Shown here: positions 25,129 to 38,100 of the stretch, piece after piece | Position numbering within the stretch: the first letter of the stretch is position 1 | Layout of the letters: each line of letters starts with the position of its first letter | Source: Membranipora membranacea | Taxonomy: Eukaryota > Bryozoa > Gymnolaemata > Cheilostomatida > Membraniporidae | Assembly: GCA_914767715.1 (NCBI GenBank) | Contig: OU612072.1 | Coordinates: 5,890,001-5,954,000, forward strand | DNA length: 64,000 bases | Direction of reading: 5' to 3' | Notes under the pieces: generated by a model | The model's database searches: none | What the model saw: the letters and a program-made list of their open reading frames with translations, nothing else | What the model was told of the DNA's origin: nothing | Translations under genes and position numbers: made by a program

Positions 25129-28100
25129 ATGAAAGTCGACATCATGACAGCAGCCTGGTGAGTAACTGAATAGCCAAATGTAAAATGACCAAAGTAATGA
25201 GTAGTTATTCATGTTCAGTGGTCGGTAACACATCCTTTCTGCCTTGAAAAAGGGATTATCTCTGATGAAAAGACAATCCGGAACAAACTATTTATGTTTA
25301 GTGGTAATACCTCAATATCCGTACATCATAATAATAACCATAATTATTAAATAGTGATCCTGTAATTTTATTTCTACTCAGGTATTCCAGAGAACCTGAG
25401 GCAAAGGGAGCAGCGAGTTTGTGGACATCACTTGTTACAGTTCTGTTGTTATCTCCAATTCTTGGCAGAGGTATGTATTTATTTCATTGGACACAGTCTT
25501 ATAGTTAGAGATGCATCTGGTACAAGATCTGGTACAAAATCGTTACGCATATTTATGGGTATCTCTTTCGGGTTTTAGCTCTGGGTCGGTCAGATTTCAG
25601 TTTTGCTAATACCCTCTCACCCAGCCTAACTAGTCATACCAGTTGTTCAAATAAATAATAGTACTGCTGGTTGGTAAAAAATCAACTCCCCCTCCCAGGT
25701 TCATATCCGGGGCTACGTCACAAGCAGACCTGAATCTTAGCATTAGGCCATACGGTGTAATGTTTTCAAGAAAATGCCAATAATATGATTTGCTTTAAAT
25801 TATATTCAAGTCATATTCAATATTCTGTATCGTATTGACTTATGTAGACCCCAATATAAAGAGAGCCATTAAGGCTCTGACTAAATGATTTGTTATGCAG
25901 TGAAATCGGTTGACGTTCGGAAGTATGCATATGAAAATATTTTGCGGGGACGGTTCAAACATTGGTTTGATATGTTGTTACAAACTATTTCAGACTTTAC
26001 CCTTTAACCTGAAGATTTATAGTTAGAATAAATCATTTTCAAATGAGTGTCCGACGAAGAGCTATCAAATTAAAGTATAGGCTCGATGGTCCCCAGTTTT
26101 TTGTTCGGTTATCCTCTTAACGATTGTATTTATTTCAGGTGAAAATGAATCTACCCTGCAAATGGACTATAGCGCCAGGTTCTGCAACCCTAAAAATGAA
26201 ATCGCTCTCTCAAATACAGACAAAGTCATGGAGAACTTTTTAGTCCTAAATTTGACATATCTAACAGGAATGGCAGCAATATCAATAATACCGTGCAGTG
26301 TAGTATTATAGTCAGGGCTAATAGTGGAAACTCTATGATGGTTTTAGTCTTCAAACCACAATATGGTATGTCAGAATTTTGCCCTGAGGATATTTACATC
26401 TATAACCAGAACGTTTCAGGATTATTATTCTTCTACAACAGGAGAACACCATCACACTGCAGTTGAGGAATGACAGCGCGCCTAAATTCCTTATTGCTTT
26501 TCAAAGTAAGCTCACAATTTTATGTAGCAATATAATAGCCAACTTGATCATTTGCGCAATCTAATTGTGTAGGGAAACATATTATTTGCGACTTAGCAAC
26601 AGGAATTCTCACAGCATATTAAATTTTTATTTGGTATGCAGATTCTTACTCGGCCAGAATACTGGCTTATGATGGAAATGAACTCATAAATCTCTTCTTT
26701 TTTTTAGTTTACCCAACATTTATGCTGGCTGAGGAATCTCGATTCATTGACGCTAAGAGGCACCCAACAGGGTGCATCACAAACAAATCACCAAAGAAGA
26801 CAACATCCTCTCAACAAAGTTCAGATTCCCTGAGAAATTCAACAACCAATATGCAAACAATCTTTCTACAGCTTGTCCATTTGCCAGCAACAGCAAATCT
26901 CAAGATCCAAATAGAGCTGGTTGATATAGCCTATCCTGGTGGGTTTTTCTTTGAAATCTTTCATGAAGCACAATCAAATCGACTCACAGGTGAAGTTAAT
27001 GAATTGATCATTCAGACATCAAGACCGGTTAGAGAGGCACATGGAATGTTTATAGGCAGCTCAAATCTAACATTTCGATATGACGGTATACGCCTTCACA
27101 AAGGATTGGAGCACATCCGCATAAAGTACAAGAGTGAGTATGACTCTGTTTGGTTTAGTTATACAGAAATAGAAAGACTCCCAACTAGAGGGATTTTCAA
27201 TATTTTTTGAGATTAAGCCTTCGGCAGTGAAATATTGGACTTTTAACACTATTTAATTATTTGTAGTTGAGTCTTGTGATGAAGATATCCCGATACTCAG
27301 GACACTTAGACAAGTTCGCTATAACTCATCTGAATATGAAGCTACTTGTATGAAAGGTTACCAGTTAACAAATAGACAGACAACTTTCCACTGCAATAAT
27401 CAAGTATGGTATCCTCTTCTTAACTGCACAAGGGATGAGTCTGCTGACATCTCAACAACAATCGGTTCAACAACAGGTGACAATTTTATTGGTTGGGTTA
27501 TTCCATTTTGTGTATTGGTGCCCGTTTCATTATATACTGTGGATTCCGAACTATGAAGTAACCATTATGAACGGATTTATTTCACATTTACACAAGGCAG
27601 ATTAGTGTAATCTAACAAATCAGACCAAAAAAAAATTGGATGGTATTTTGACTGTGTAAGGTCCCTGTAAGTTGCCTAAGCACTTGCAAACGAGCAGCAC
27701 ACAAAATAACAAACAATATGTAAGACATCTCTATCAGGTAACGACCAGCTTACAAATTTCTGATTGAAACCTGTTGAAGCTCTTATATACATATGGAAAT
27801 TTCTTGAAGGAAAGCATAACAACTGGCATAACAACCACCTAACTGATATAATGATGCTATGTTGGCCTTTTTCAGATGTATCACCCCTTGTAGCAACACA
27901 AATAAAACCATATGCCATCCTCCTCCACCAGTACCGGTCGTCGGTGAACTGTCAGGTATGTATGCTTTAAATCTCATTCCTTATTATGTTTATTTATTAA
28001 TTAGTCGCACTTCTTCTGGTCGTAAGAATCATTTGTATTCAAGTCATATTGAATAATTCCTGATGTGCATTTAATTGCAAACTTAACCAAGCACACACTC

Positions 28101-28568
28101 ACCAGTTACAGCACTAAGCAAAAGGGAGAACAGCCCGCCATATGGTTCAAGCGCCAGTGAGCTATTTTTCACATCCCGGTGGTTTAATCGACAGTATCAT
28201 TATGATATTCAGTTGTCATATTGATCTTGAAGTCTTGTCTTTAACGTGGTGGGTTTGTTATGACAATTTATGGATCCACACTGGCATTCATCGTACCTGA
28301 TTTATGGCTGCCATTGAGCTAGGACACTTAGCCAAATACTTGATATTTGACACCAAACTTCATGTGTTTCTTCGCTTAAACCATCAGGGAATCATCAATC
28401 TGATTCTAGGATTGAATAATTGCATAATTTTATTTCCATGATGCCATTGAATAAGGTTAACAAGACAAAGAAACAGTATTCGAATGATAAAATCTCAACA
28501 CAAAACTGAACGATGTAATGTAAAATAAAATACAATCTACAAGTGAGATATGCATTCCTCATTAGTAT

Positions 28569-29238
28569 TTAGTGCTTTTTCTTGAGGGCATTAGTGATAT
28601 CAGAGAGAGCACTATTCTGGCATAGGCTGTCATCTGCGCAGCCAGTGTATCTCAGAAAGTTCAGTTGATTTTTATTATGCAGAAACTCCTCCGGGCATAG
28701 CTTGCAAACACATCTACCTGTGCTTTCCTGAATCTGGTGTGACCCATTATCAGGAGCTCCACACTGCATACATGCCTTTCTGCACCAATACCAGTCATTA
28801 TGTGAGACATGTCGCAACAAGTAGAAAGCTAAATGAAAAGGGATTAAAGATTTGAGAAACATTACAAAAAATCATCTTTTCAAGCAAGTGAAACAGTGCA
28901 CAACAAATTCAAGCAGATCAACTAAAAAATTGGAGATGTAAGGGAAATTATGTGAAAACACCCGCCTCTAATGTAACAGCTTACATAAAAAGTTCTACTC
29001 TAAAAATAACTGAATTATCAGTGAAGTACCAAGTCACAAGTTTTTTGCCTGCATATCATTGACTGCATAGCAGTATGCAATTGAGATGATTTAACTTACA
29101 TGGTCGGGTTCCATCACTGCAGAACTGTCTCCAATCTACTTTCCCCCAGTCCCTTCGTAAATCTTCCCGGTTCAAGGTATAACCATGAATTGATGTAGCA
29201 GCAATAATGACATATAAGATAAATACAACCATTCCCAT
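28569..29238 (-). CDS. Nested antisense secreted Cys-rich protein, copy A
   Basis: Two exons on the minus strand, 29100-29238 and 28569-28828, encode 132 residues. The N-terminus MGMVVFILYVIIAATSIHG is a clear signal peptide. The mature part has nine Cys, in WYWCRKACMQC, GRCVCKLC and TGCADDSLC among others, and ends in LKKKH. I recognise no family. The donor GTAAGT and acceptor TTTAG agree in phase 1. The gene lies entirely within the receptor intron between the 27876-27955 and 30146-30708 exons, on the opposite strand. Copies with the same structure occur at 39542-40212 and 63254-63923, each with a 399-base coding length. A role as ligand or decoy for the host receptor is speculation. Confidence 0.78.
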
Positions 29239-29282
29239 TTTGACTTAACCTGGATATAAAGATGAAACTGGACTGAATTGGG

Positions 29283-29290
29283 ATTTATAT
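29283..29290 (-). promoter_or_regulatory. TATA-like box upstream of nested gene A
   Basis: ATATAAAT on the minus strand, about 45 bases before the ATG at 29238. The same sequence lies at 40257-40264 and 63968-63975 before the other two copies. Confidence 0.4.
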
Positions 29291-29582
29291 GGTTGGTTTT
29301 ATCTCATGAGGCGTGTTGGATGTCGTCAAGTGCTGTAACAATCCCGTTGGGGATTAGGATTAGTGCTTTAGAATGACATCACCTCGATTCTGCTGTTATG
29401 CATTCAACCAATAATTTGGCTGCAGATAAAGCTTATAATTGATTGACGCATTGTTTATTCCGATAAGTAATTCCATCATTAGATGGCAGGTGTTACCTAC
29501 ACTTTTTATCATGGCACTAAATACGAGATGATGTACGCTATCTACTTATGCCATATATTTAAAGCTTTTCTCTTGGGGTATG

Positions 29583-30028
29583 CGACTAGCTCTGTTCACA
29601 CAGCCACTGGTTTTGGTTTTTTGGGTGGCCATGTATTTCTCGGTATAGTATCAGTAGTTGCCTTCAGCTGTTTTAGCTCTAATCTTCACCACTTTGAGCT
29701 TTGACATTTTTTCTGTTCCATGAGCAAATAAATTAACTTTGTCATTTATCAGATTCAAATAAATATAAATAAGTTGATTCCACAAAATATTGTAGTTATA
29801 ATGTGAAAACATGGCTAAGTTAAAGAAAAAGTTAAAACACCATTGACTATGACCGTATCAAGGTCAAGGTCATGGTCATACTCATGGGTGTTTCAAATTT
29901 TTTGTAATTTAGCCATGTTTTCACATTATTACTACAATATTTAGTGGAATCAACTTATTTATATTTATTTTGACCAAATAAAACCAAAAAAGCCAAAACC
30001 AGTGGCCGTGTGAACAGGGCTAGGATGC
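29583..30028. mobile_element. Foldback MITE, copy A
   Basis: Outer inverted repeats pair CTCTGTTCACACAGCCACTG on the left with its near reverse complement ending at about 30022. A second pair of arms lies inside (TAAGTTGATTCCAC at about 29770 and its complement at about 29950, plus ACATGGCTAAGTT and its complement). The loop holds TCAAGGTCAAGGTCA. No coding capacity. A second copy is at 40545-41015. Confidence 0.65.
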
Positions 30029-30708
30029 AGCTATGTAAAACCATATTTGCATATGGCGCTGGCAGATAATATAGTAATGGTCTGTCAACTTATGACAATA
30101 GTTAACCATCAAAATGTATATCTATATGGCTGTCTCTTTTTACAGGTGGTGCCAGTGAAATTTATAGTGAGATTGACTGTGATTATGGATATGAATCCAT
30201 AGAAAGTACAAACCCCGTTGTTGAGTGTCGCTCAATAAGCGAAAACTTCACCCCCAGCAATGATCAACAGAACACTGTTGGTGAGGATTTAAAACTCGGC
30301 TCAGATACTAGTCATAGCATGATAACAGATGGTTTCTGCAAAGTTGAGTGCAGGCCTCTATCACTTGAGCTATACAAGTTGGTCCTAGAGGAGATGCGTA
30401 ATAAAGGTATTGATCTTGATCAAAACAAAAACACAAATACACCACAGAGTCCACATCCACATACTATGGATGATGTAGAAGCTCAATATGAGAACTGGCC
30501 TAATTGTATGAATGAATCGCAGCCAGTGCAATCGGACACAGGCGCAGGTGACGAGGAGACAAACTCAAACTCTCATCATATCATGCAAGCTACAGATGAA
30601 CATCTCCAAGCTGAATCTGGATGTTATGATGAAGACGCTGAGAGTGTTTGTGAAGTTTATTTTCTCTCAGGCGATGTAAAAACATTATACAAAGCTTCAT
30701 CTGATTGA

Positions 30709-32520
30709 TGATTAACTGTTTTTAAATTTACGCCATTACCCTTTACTATTAATTTGGTCATCAATACTGGTGGCAATGCCAACATATCATTCTTCTTTAG
30801 GTTTATTCATATGTGTACTTTTATGAGGAATTCTGAATCTCATTGTCCATTGTTATGAAGCTGACCTGCAACAAAAAAGAGCTAATAAAACATCACATTT
30901 TCAACCATACGAATGCTGCGACACTAATCCGATCACATACTGTTTTGGCATGCTTTGTCCATAAGCCTATTTTAAACTTTCCATCATAGTCGCAATCATA
31001 AAATTTGGTATTTCCTGTTAAACTCGCTCTTCCAATTAGTAGTGTACTTGACTAATGTCAGGTAATAAAACTTGACTCAGGGTAGGAAGATGGCTTGTTA
31101 CTCTCGGTCATTAGCTACTTATTTGTATACAAACATTGTGAAAGCACATGGTTATATCAATGCTCAGATGGCTTGCAATGTGAGTTAGTGACATTACATT
31201 ATCAAACACTCATGAGGTGGCAAGGTCAACCATTTAAGGTTTGTGCATGAGTTGGAGACAGAGAGAAAAATTAAAGTATAATTTTCAGCCACTTGAGTTC
31301 AGGGTTTATAGTTGGAGATAAAATAAAAAAATATTTTAACTCTAGCTGTTTTATAGAGCTAAATATAAAATAAAAAGCACCTCCCTCCACCTTCAAATCT
31401 TCACACTCTCATTTAGATCTAGGTATTAATTACGAGTGGCATTATATATAAGTCCCATCAGGGTTCAAAAATAATTTTGTAATCATCTCTGTTATTACCT
31501 AGTATCAGTGTTACACAAGTATGAATATAATTATCAAAAGGAAAAGAAAAACTGGCCTATAGTACAATGAATTTGGGCATCTCAATTGGAGTTTTCAAGG
31601 CTGTCTGCTTCTAAAATCATTGAATGATACTGCTCTTGGATTATGTGTAAGGTGAAAAGTCACTAAGGTTTGGCGGGGTATTTGATCTTATGACAACTAC
31701 TGGGTAAAATTAATATGATATTTTTGTGACATTGGCACAAAGTTTGCGAGATGGTGGACCGATTGACTACGCAAATATGAATATATTCAACTTTTTAATG
31801 ACCTACCTGTTATGTGAGGGCAATCAATAGTTTCGATCTCAAAGTATATTTAGTTGAACATACTTATTACTTCTATACTGATTGCTACATCAAAGAGGGT
31901 TTTTATTTTTAGAAGCTTCCTCCATCTGTGAACCTCTCTTGGGAGAGATAAAAAAATCAAACAAACAGGTAGAGTCATTCCGTCATTCATGAATATAGAT
32001 TTTTTGACAAGATTCCCTGCCTTGCTGCTTCCAATGTTGAAATATTTGATGGACTCTCAATGTATTTGTGATGAGTTGCAACGGTATTGTAAGTAACAGT
32101 TGAGCAATGCCATATAATTTTAACATTTTTTTTATTGCGAAAAATCGCATCATTTCAAAAGATTACCTCCGTATATGCCAAACAACATCAAACAGTTTAA
32201 GCTTCTCATTCCCTTTATTCATATACAGGGAAGAAAGGACTCAATACTCAATTATGATTAGTAAAACAAAGACCTTATGGCTATTTGTCTATGTTTTAGT
32301 ACGCAAATTGCTGAAACCAGTTTTTGCAGCTTAAGTCAGAGGCTATAAGTCAATTCCTCTCAAATATGCAAATCTTTATCTACTTAATGATCCCTTTGTA
32401 CTTTAAGATACATGAAGCATACTTTGGATGAGTAACCTTGAACAAAAACAAAACATATCATTGGCACCAAGATTTAACTCTGCCACCTGTCCTTAATCTG
32501 ATGTGAACGAAGAATTATGA
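30709..32520. other. Non-coding end of unit A
   Basis: 1.8 kb after the receptor stop codon with no supported gene. It is homologous to 41685-43590. A short hydrophobic frame near 31090-31250 lacks a consistent start codon and differs by a frameshift between copies. Confidence 0.45.
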
Positions 32521-33400
32521 GTGGGTTTGACGGCAGGTAAAAAAATAAGACCTGTGTTATGTTTTGATGCTATAGTTGATAATTTATAACTAATTTGATC
32601 TCTTTTTCATTTTGAACAGAGAACCAATTAAAATGGTGCTTTTATCCCATTTCACTGTCATAATAATTATACATTTCCTAGTCAAATTTTTAATCATCCC
32701 TTATATTATGGGTTACGTATTAAAATTACACAATATTGTGCTCAAAAAATCTGTTAATAAGTAATTTAAGCATTTTTTCCGGTTGCTGTTTTAAGAGACA
32801 CTGGATTCTTGTGTTCACATAGTTATAATTTATAATATTTGACATATGTTCTTGACTTTAGCAATTTTCTACTTCTATATTAATTCTGAAAAGACTAGTA
32901 GTAATTAAATTGTAATAAAATCGTGCCAATATCAAAAAAATAATTTGAAGTTTTCATTTAAAGCATAGGCAAGACTTTCTGAAAGTCCTGACTGTATTTA
33001 ACTGAAACCATTCAACTCTAACCACAATGGACTAAGTACATTGCATAAGAGCTACATCCTGTACCAACATGGCAGGTACCTGATTTAATGGTTGAGTTTT
33101 GAGACCAGCACAATATTATTATAACCTAAAGTAATAACTAATCAAATTCTGCAAAAGAACACCTTTGAAGCAGTTATTCTTTAGGGCAGAAGGCAGGAGA
33201 TTTTAAAGGCAGGTTAGACTGTTAGAGACAAAGGCAAGTTTTGGCCTTTTGTGACACGAAGATGCCCCTGAGGAATGTGAAATTTGAGTCCAACCTGGAT
33301 GACTTTGCATCCTTGGTGAGGGAAGCTGTGAGACATGAGGCGGGGTAGAGGCATGAAACCGATGTTAGTTTAGATAGAGACAAAAAATGAAGAAGAAACA
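32521..33400 (+). repeat. Formin 3'-UTR module, detached copy 2
   Basis: It starts tttgacggcaggtaaaa and continues through attgtAATAAAatcgtgcc near 32920, matching 22396-23300. No formin coding sequence precedes it, so it marks the junction between duplicated units A and B. The coding-like fragment of the module is at 33230-33330. Confidence 0.65.
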
Positions 33401-34750
33401 TCTTGTGAAATAATCACCTGACATCAGCTAACAAAGATCCTTGTACCTGATTGTGAGTAACACTGATATGGTTGTGATCTTCTTACTAAGGATTAGTGAA
33501 TGGGGCAATGCAAGCCGAATGCAGGATTTGCCACTGATCTTAGAAGCCAAAATTCCTCTTAAAATTGTAAATCCTCATATAAAGCCACGGCGACACAATG
33601 CTCTCTTTGTAGTTGTACGTAATAGATAAAGAAGATATTTGATTTTTTTTGTTCGCTCATTGTTAACCATGTAGCCATACCCAATGAAATTTACAAGAAC
33701 ATTTCATTAGTATCAGAGACAATGATCACTTTTAGGTTGATGTAACCAGCTTCATCCCTTTCAACATCAGATGCGACAACACCTTCTCAGCGATTGAGGA
33801 TAGGGCGGCTAAACCAGACACTGTAAGTTATATTGACATGGTAACATACTGTAACATCACCCCTATCCTACATCTGATGAATGAAAAAAATAAGCAGTAT
33901 ACAGCTAGGATTATACAAAACGAGAACCACTACCTGCACAAAACAAAACCCCACTCAAACACCAACCAGCCCCACCAACCCGTCAAGTGAAAAACTCTAA
34001 TGCCAAACCATCTACTCCAACAAAACTGAGATATAAGTCCCCACTCATCCATTGCTGGGTGCCTGAATAATTTGAACTGTCAATTGTAGATTTTTATTTT
34101 TTACAGCTCTCTAATTTTTCTGTTCCCAAAGACCAATAATGGTAATTTTTAAATACTGTGTTAAATACCATGGTCGAAATGAAGCTAGATACACACATAT
34201 TAAAAAATTTGATTTTGGGTGAATTTATTATCAGTGCCTTGTGGAGATTGCTGATTATATTACATTTATATGACAAAACATTTTTTTATGTAAATCTGCA
34301 CTGAGAAGACCACACAAAACCTGGTGTTGTCCTGAAAAAGAATAAGCCATAAATTTGCCTTGTTTAGAACAGCATTCCCACAGTATGATATATAAATAAC
34401 AATCACCCTGATCCTGCTGAAAAATTCCCTGACCAGGCTTCTGTCTCTATCACAGCTTTTACTTCAACTCAATGAGTCCGGAAAGCCCCCCCCCCCCCAG
34501 GCAATAATATGGCTAAACACGCTCTAATCACACAAGTTCTATGCACCTTACATATCGTTATTCATTTCTGAGCTATCAGTGCCCAGACTAATCTTCTAAA
34601 CAAATAAAGCACCTTGAGCGTATCAATCATGGTAATTTAGCGCCTGATGCGTAGCTGGAGCTTTCCAGCATGGGTCTAACCAAAGATTTGTCGCCAAAAA
34701 GGTATCGCCAATAAGTTATCCCCACTTTTGATGCTATGGTAGCAAATATA
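33401..34750. other. Unit B spacer with LINE relic
   Basis: Homologous to 23440-24780. It contains a shortened form of the old reverse-transcriptase fragment near 33790-34030 and a C run at 34488-34498. No supported gene. Confidence 0.4.
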
Positions 34751-34751
34751 C

Positions 34752-35178
34752 CTAAAGCTGAGTTTACACAGAGGAAACTCGCAACTGGAAACTCGCAACC
34801 TGGAATCTCGCAACCTGGAAACTTTGAGAAACCTCTGGAAACTTGTAGCGGAAACTTGCAGTTTCCCATCTGTTTACACACAGGCAACCCTCTGCGCTTG
34901 ATAGTGTGATGAATGAATGCAAACTGATGCTAGGACAGAACAGATAGATTCTTTTGAATCGTTGTGATTGGTGAAATAATTAATCCACACCCAGTTGCCA
35001 CCAAGAGTTGCTTGTAATGCAGTAGGCCTACTGCTGCATTCTCGAAACTGTTGCTAAGATTGGTTGCCCGAGCCTGGTTTTTGAGACAATAGTGTATTTA
35101 CACAGTAGCAACTAGTTGCTTGCCAATCTTCAGTCATGAAGAATCTAAGAAGTCTCCTCTGTGTAAACGCAGCTTTAG
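34752..35178. mobile_element. Inverted-repeat element (MITE-like), unit B
   Basis: Left end CTAAAGCTGAGTTTACACAG and right end CTGTGTAAACGCAGCTTTAG are inverted. The inside carries repeated GGAAACTCGCAACCT blocks near 34789-34835. The matching site in unit A (24775-24795) lacks it. The copy at 46771-47182 has the same ends. Confidence 0.65.
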
Positions 35179-38100
35179 GGCAAAAAAGTGGGTTACTGGA
35201 GATTTCCAGTAATGATTTATTGATTATTTCAACATAAAAATTGCAGAAAATTTGCTAACGCTCTAAAGCCCAGATAAGAATAGCTTTTTCTCAGCATTGT
35301 TTTGAAACAAGCAAAAAAAAAAATACTGTTAAAATCTGAATCAAGTGTTAATTATTCATTGTTGAAACAACAAAGTGAAAAACCTTACCCAAAATCAGGA
35401 ACTAAAATCATTTCATTTATAGCATCTGACGTCAATGGTAGGAAAACGATTATTTGATTTTTAGTAGATATCGAACCTAAACGAAAATTCGTGATATTTG
35501 CTAGTTATTTGTGCATGAAAGTCGACGTCATGACAGAGGCCTGGTAAGTATATCGACTTTTATTACAATATACTTTTATTGCCATCCTACAATAATCTTT
35601 ATGAATGTTTTTCATGCAGTGAGAGAACAAATGACTTGAACAATAAGGAAAGGCGGAGAGACAAAGAAAAAAATATAACTAGTGATAAAATCAATAAGAT
35701 TTAAAGTGTAGTTGTTTAAAATGAGTAAGTTTGATTGCTGAGCTTATCTGTATTGGAATAGAGTAACTGGATAGCCAAATATAAATGACCAAATTAGTGT
35801 GTAGTTATTCATGTTCATGTCGTCGTCGGAAAGGACACATCCTTTCTGCCTTGAAAAAAGGGATTATCTCTGATGAAAAAACAATTGGGAACAAAGTATT
35901 TATGTGTAGCGCTAATACCTCATTATCCGTATATCATAATAATTCCAAATGACCATAATTATTTGACACAGATCTTGCAATTTTATTTCTACACAGGTAT
36001 TCTCAGGAACCTGGGGAAACGGAGCAGCGAGCTTGTGGATATCACTTGTTACAGTTCTGTTGTTAGCTCCAATTCTTGTCAGAGGTACTTATTTCACAGG
36101 TTGGACACTATTGGTCAGAGAATTAACCGGTTTCAGAGCCCACTCCTATATTTTGATATCTCTCTCGGGTATTAAATCTGGGTCGGTCAGATTTCAGCTT
36201 TGCTAATACCCTCTCACCCAGCCTAACTAGCCACACCAGTTGTTCAACTAAATAGTAATACTGCTGGTTGGTCAAGAAAACGACTCCCCCTCCCAGGTTC
36301 ATATCCGGGCAACGTCACCAGCAGACCTGATTCTTAACATTAGGCCATACGGTTTAATGTTTTCAAGAGAATGCCAACAATTTGATTTGCTTTATATTCA
36401 ATTATATTATATTCAAGTCATATTCATTATGCATATGGGACAAATTAAATTGTAAAATGAGAAACCCTAGATAATAAAATAACGGAAAGGGCAAAAAAAT
36501 TGATGAGGCGTCGACAATATTTCGTCCACATAAATTTCTCAATCACACTGGAATTCGAACATCCAATGAAAAGTGAGCCCTCCAATATATCTAAACCTCC
36601 ATGTGAGGTGATATAGTTCATGTTATTTTCCAAATATTTTGCGGGGGCGGTTCAAACATTGGTTTCATATGTTGTTTCAAACTATTTCAGACTTTACCCT
36701 TTAACCTGAAGATTTATAGTTAGAATAAATCATTATCAAATGAGTGTCCGACGAAGAGCTATCAAATTAAAGTAAAGGCTCGATGGTCCCCAGTTTTTTG
36801 TCTCGGTTATCCTCTTAACGATTGTATTTATTTCAGGTGAAAATGAATCTACCCTGCAATTGGACTATAGCGCCAGGTTCTGCAACCCTAAAAATGAAAT
36901 CGCTCTCTCAAATACAGACAAAGTCACCCATGGAGAACTTTTTAGTCCTGAATTTGACATATCTAACAGGAATGGCAGCAATATCAATAATACCGTGCAA
37001 TGTAGTATTATAGTCAGGGCTAATAGTGGAAACTCTATGATGGTTTTAGTCTTCAAACCACAATATGGTATGCCAGGATTTTGCCCTGAGGATATTTACA
37101 TCAATAACCAGAACGTTTCAGGATTATGCGGGGAGCAAAAAATCCTTCTACAACAGGAGAACACCATCACACTGCAGTTGAGGAATGACAGCAAGCCTAA
37201 ATTCATTATTGCTTTTCAAAGTAAGCTCACAATTTTATGTAGCAATATAATAGCCAACTTGATCATTTGCGCAATTTAATTGTGTAGGGAAACATAATTA
37301 TTGGCAACTTAGCAACAGGAATTCTCACAGCATATTAAATTTTTATTTGGTATGCGGATTCTTACTCGGCCAGAATACTGGCTTATGATGGAAATGAACT
37401 CATAAATCTCTTTTTTTTTTAGTTTACCCAACATTTATGCTGGCTGAGGAATCTGGATTCATTGACGCTAAGAGGCACCCAACAGGGTACATCACAAACA
37501 AACCACCAAAGAAGACAACATCCTCTCAACAAAGTTTAGATTCCCTCAGAAATTCAACAACCAATATGCAAACAATTTTACTACAGCTTGTCCATTTGCC
37601 AGCAACAGCAAATCTCAAGATCCAAATAGAGCTGGTTGATATAGCCTATCCTGGTGGGTTTTTCTTTGAAATTTTTCATGAAGCACAATCAAATCGACTC
37701 ACAGGTGATGTTAATAAATGGATATTTCAGACATCAAGACCGGTTAGAGAACACATGGAATGTTTATAGGCAGCTCAAAACTAACATTTCGATATGACGG
37801 TATACTCCTTCACAAAGGATTGGAGCACATCCGCATAAAGTACAAGAGTGAGTATGACTCTGTTTGGTTTAGTTATACAGAAATAGAAAGACTCCCAACT
37901 AGAGGGATTTTCAATATTTTTTGAGATTAAGCCTTCGGCAGTGAAATATTGGACTTTTAACACTATTTAATCATTTGTAGTTGAGTCTTGTGATGAAGAT
38001 ATCCCAAAGCTTAGGACACTTAGACAAGTTCGCTATAACTCATCTGCATATGAAGCTACTTGTATGAAAGGTTACCAGTTAACGAATAGACAGACAACTT

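Larger units (their letters stand above)
25129..30708 (+). pseudogene. Receptor unit A: CUB/sushi receptor, frame disrupted, TM exon missing
   Basis: Exon positions follow unit B: 25129-25157, 25382-25470, 26139-26505, 26708-27133, 27267-27476, 27876-27955, 30146-30708. The first two encode a 5' leader and a signal-peptide-like stretch (SLVTVLLLSPILG). The CUB exon is 17 bases shorter than in units B and C through two deletions (4 bases near 26227 and 13 near 26424), which break the frame. The CUB-like exon and the sushi exon (four Cys, GYQLTNRQTTFHC) are open. The transmembrane exon is gone: the sequence jumps at about 27663 from the intron before it to the one after it. The 187-residue tail exon with the ITAM-like motif is open. 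As it stands it cannot encode the whole receptor, although exon-skipped forms are possible. Confidence 0.7.

Noticed and set aside
25660-25760. B-box-like GGTTCATATCC in all three unit copies, as a SINE
   Set aside because: No convincing A-box and no target duplication.
34488-34498. Poly-C run and other homopolymers (also G14 at 7426-7439)
   Set aside because: Simple repeats with no sign of function; also common sites of sequence error.
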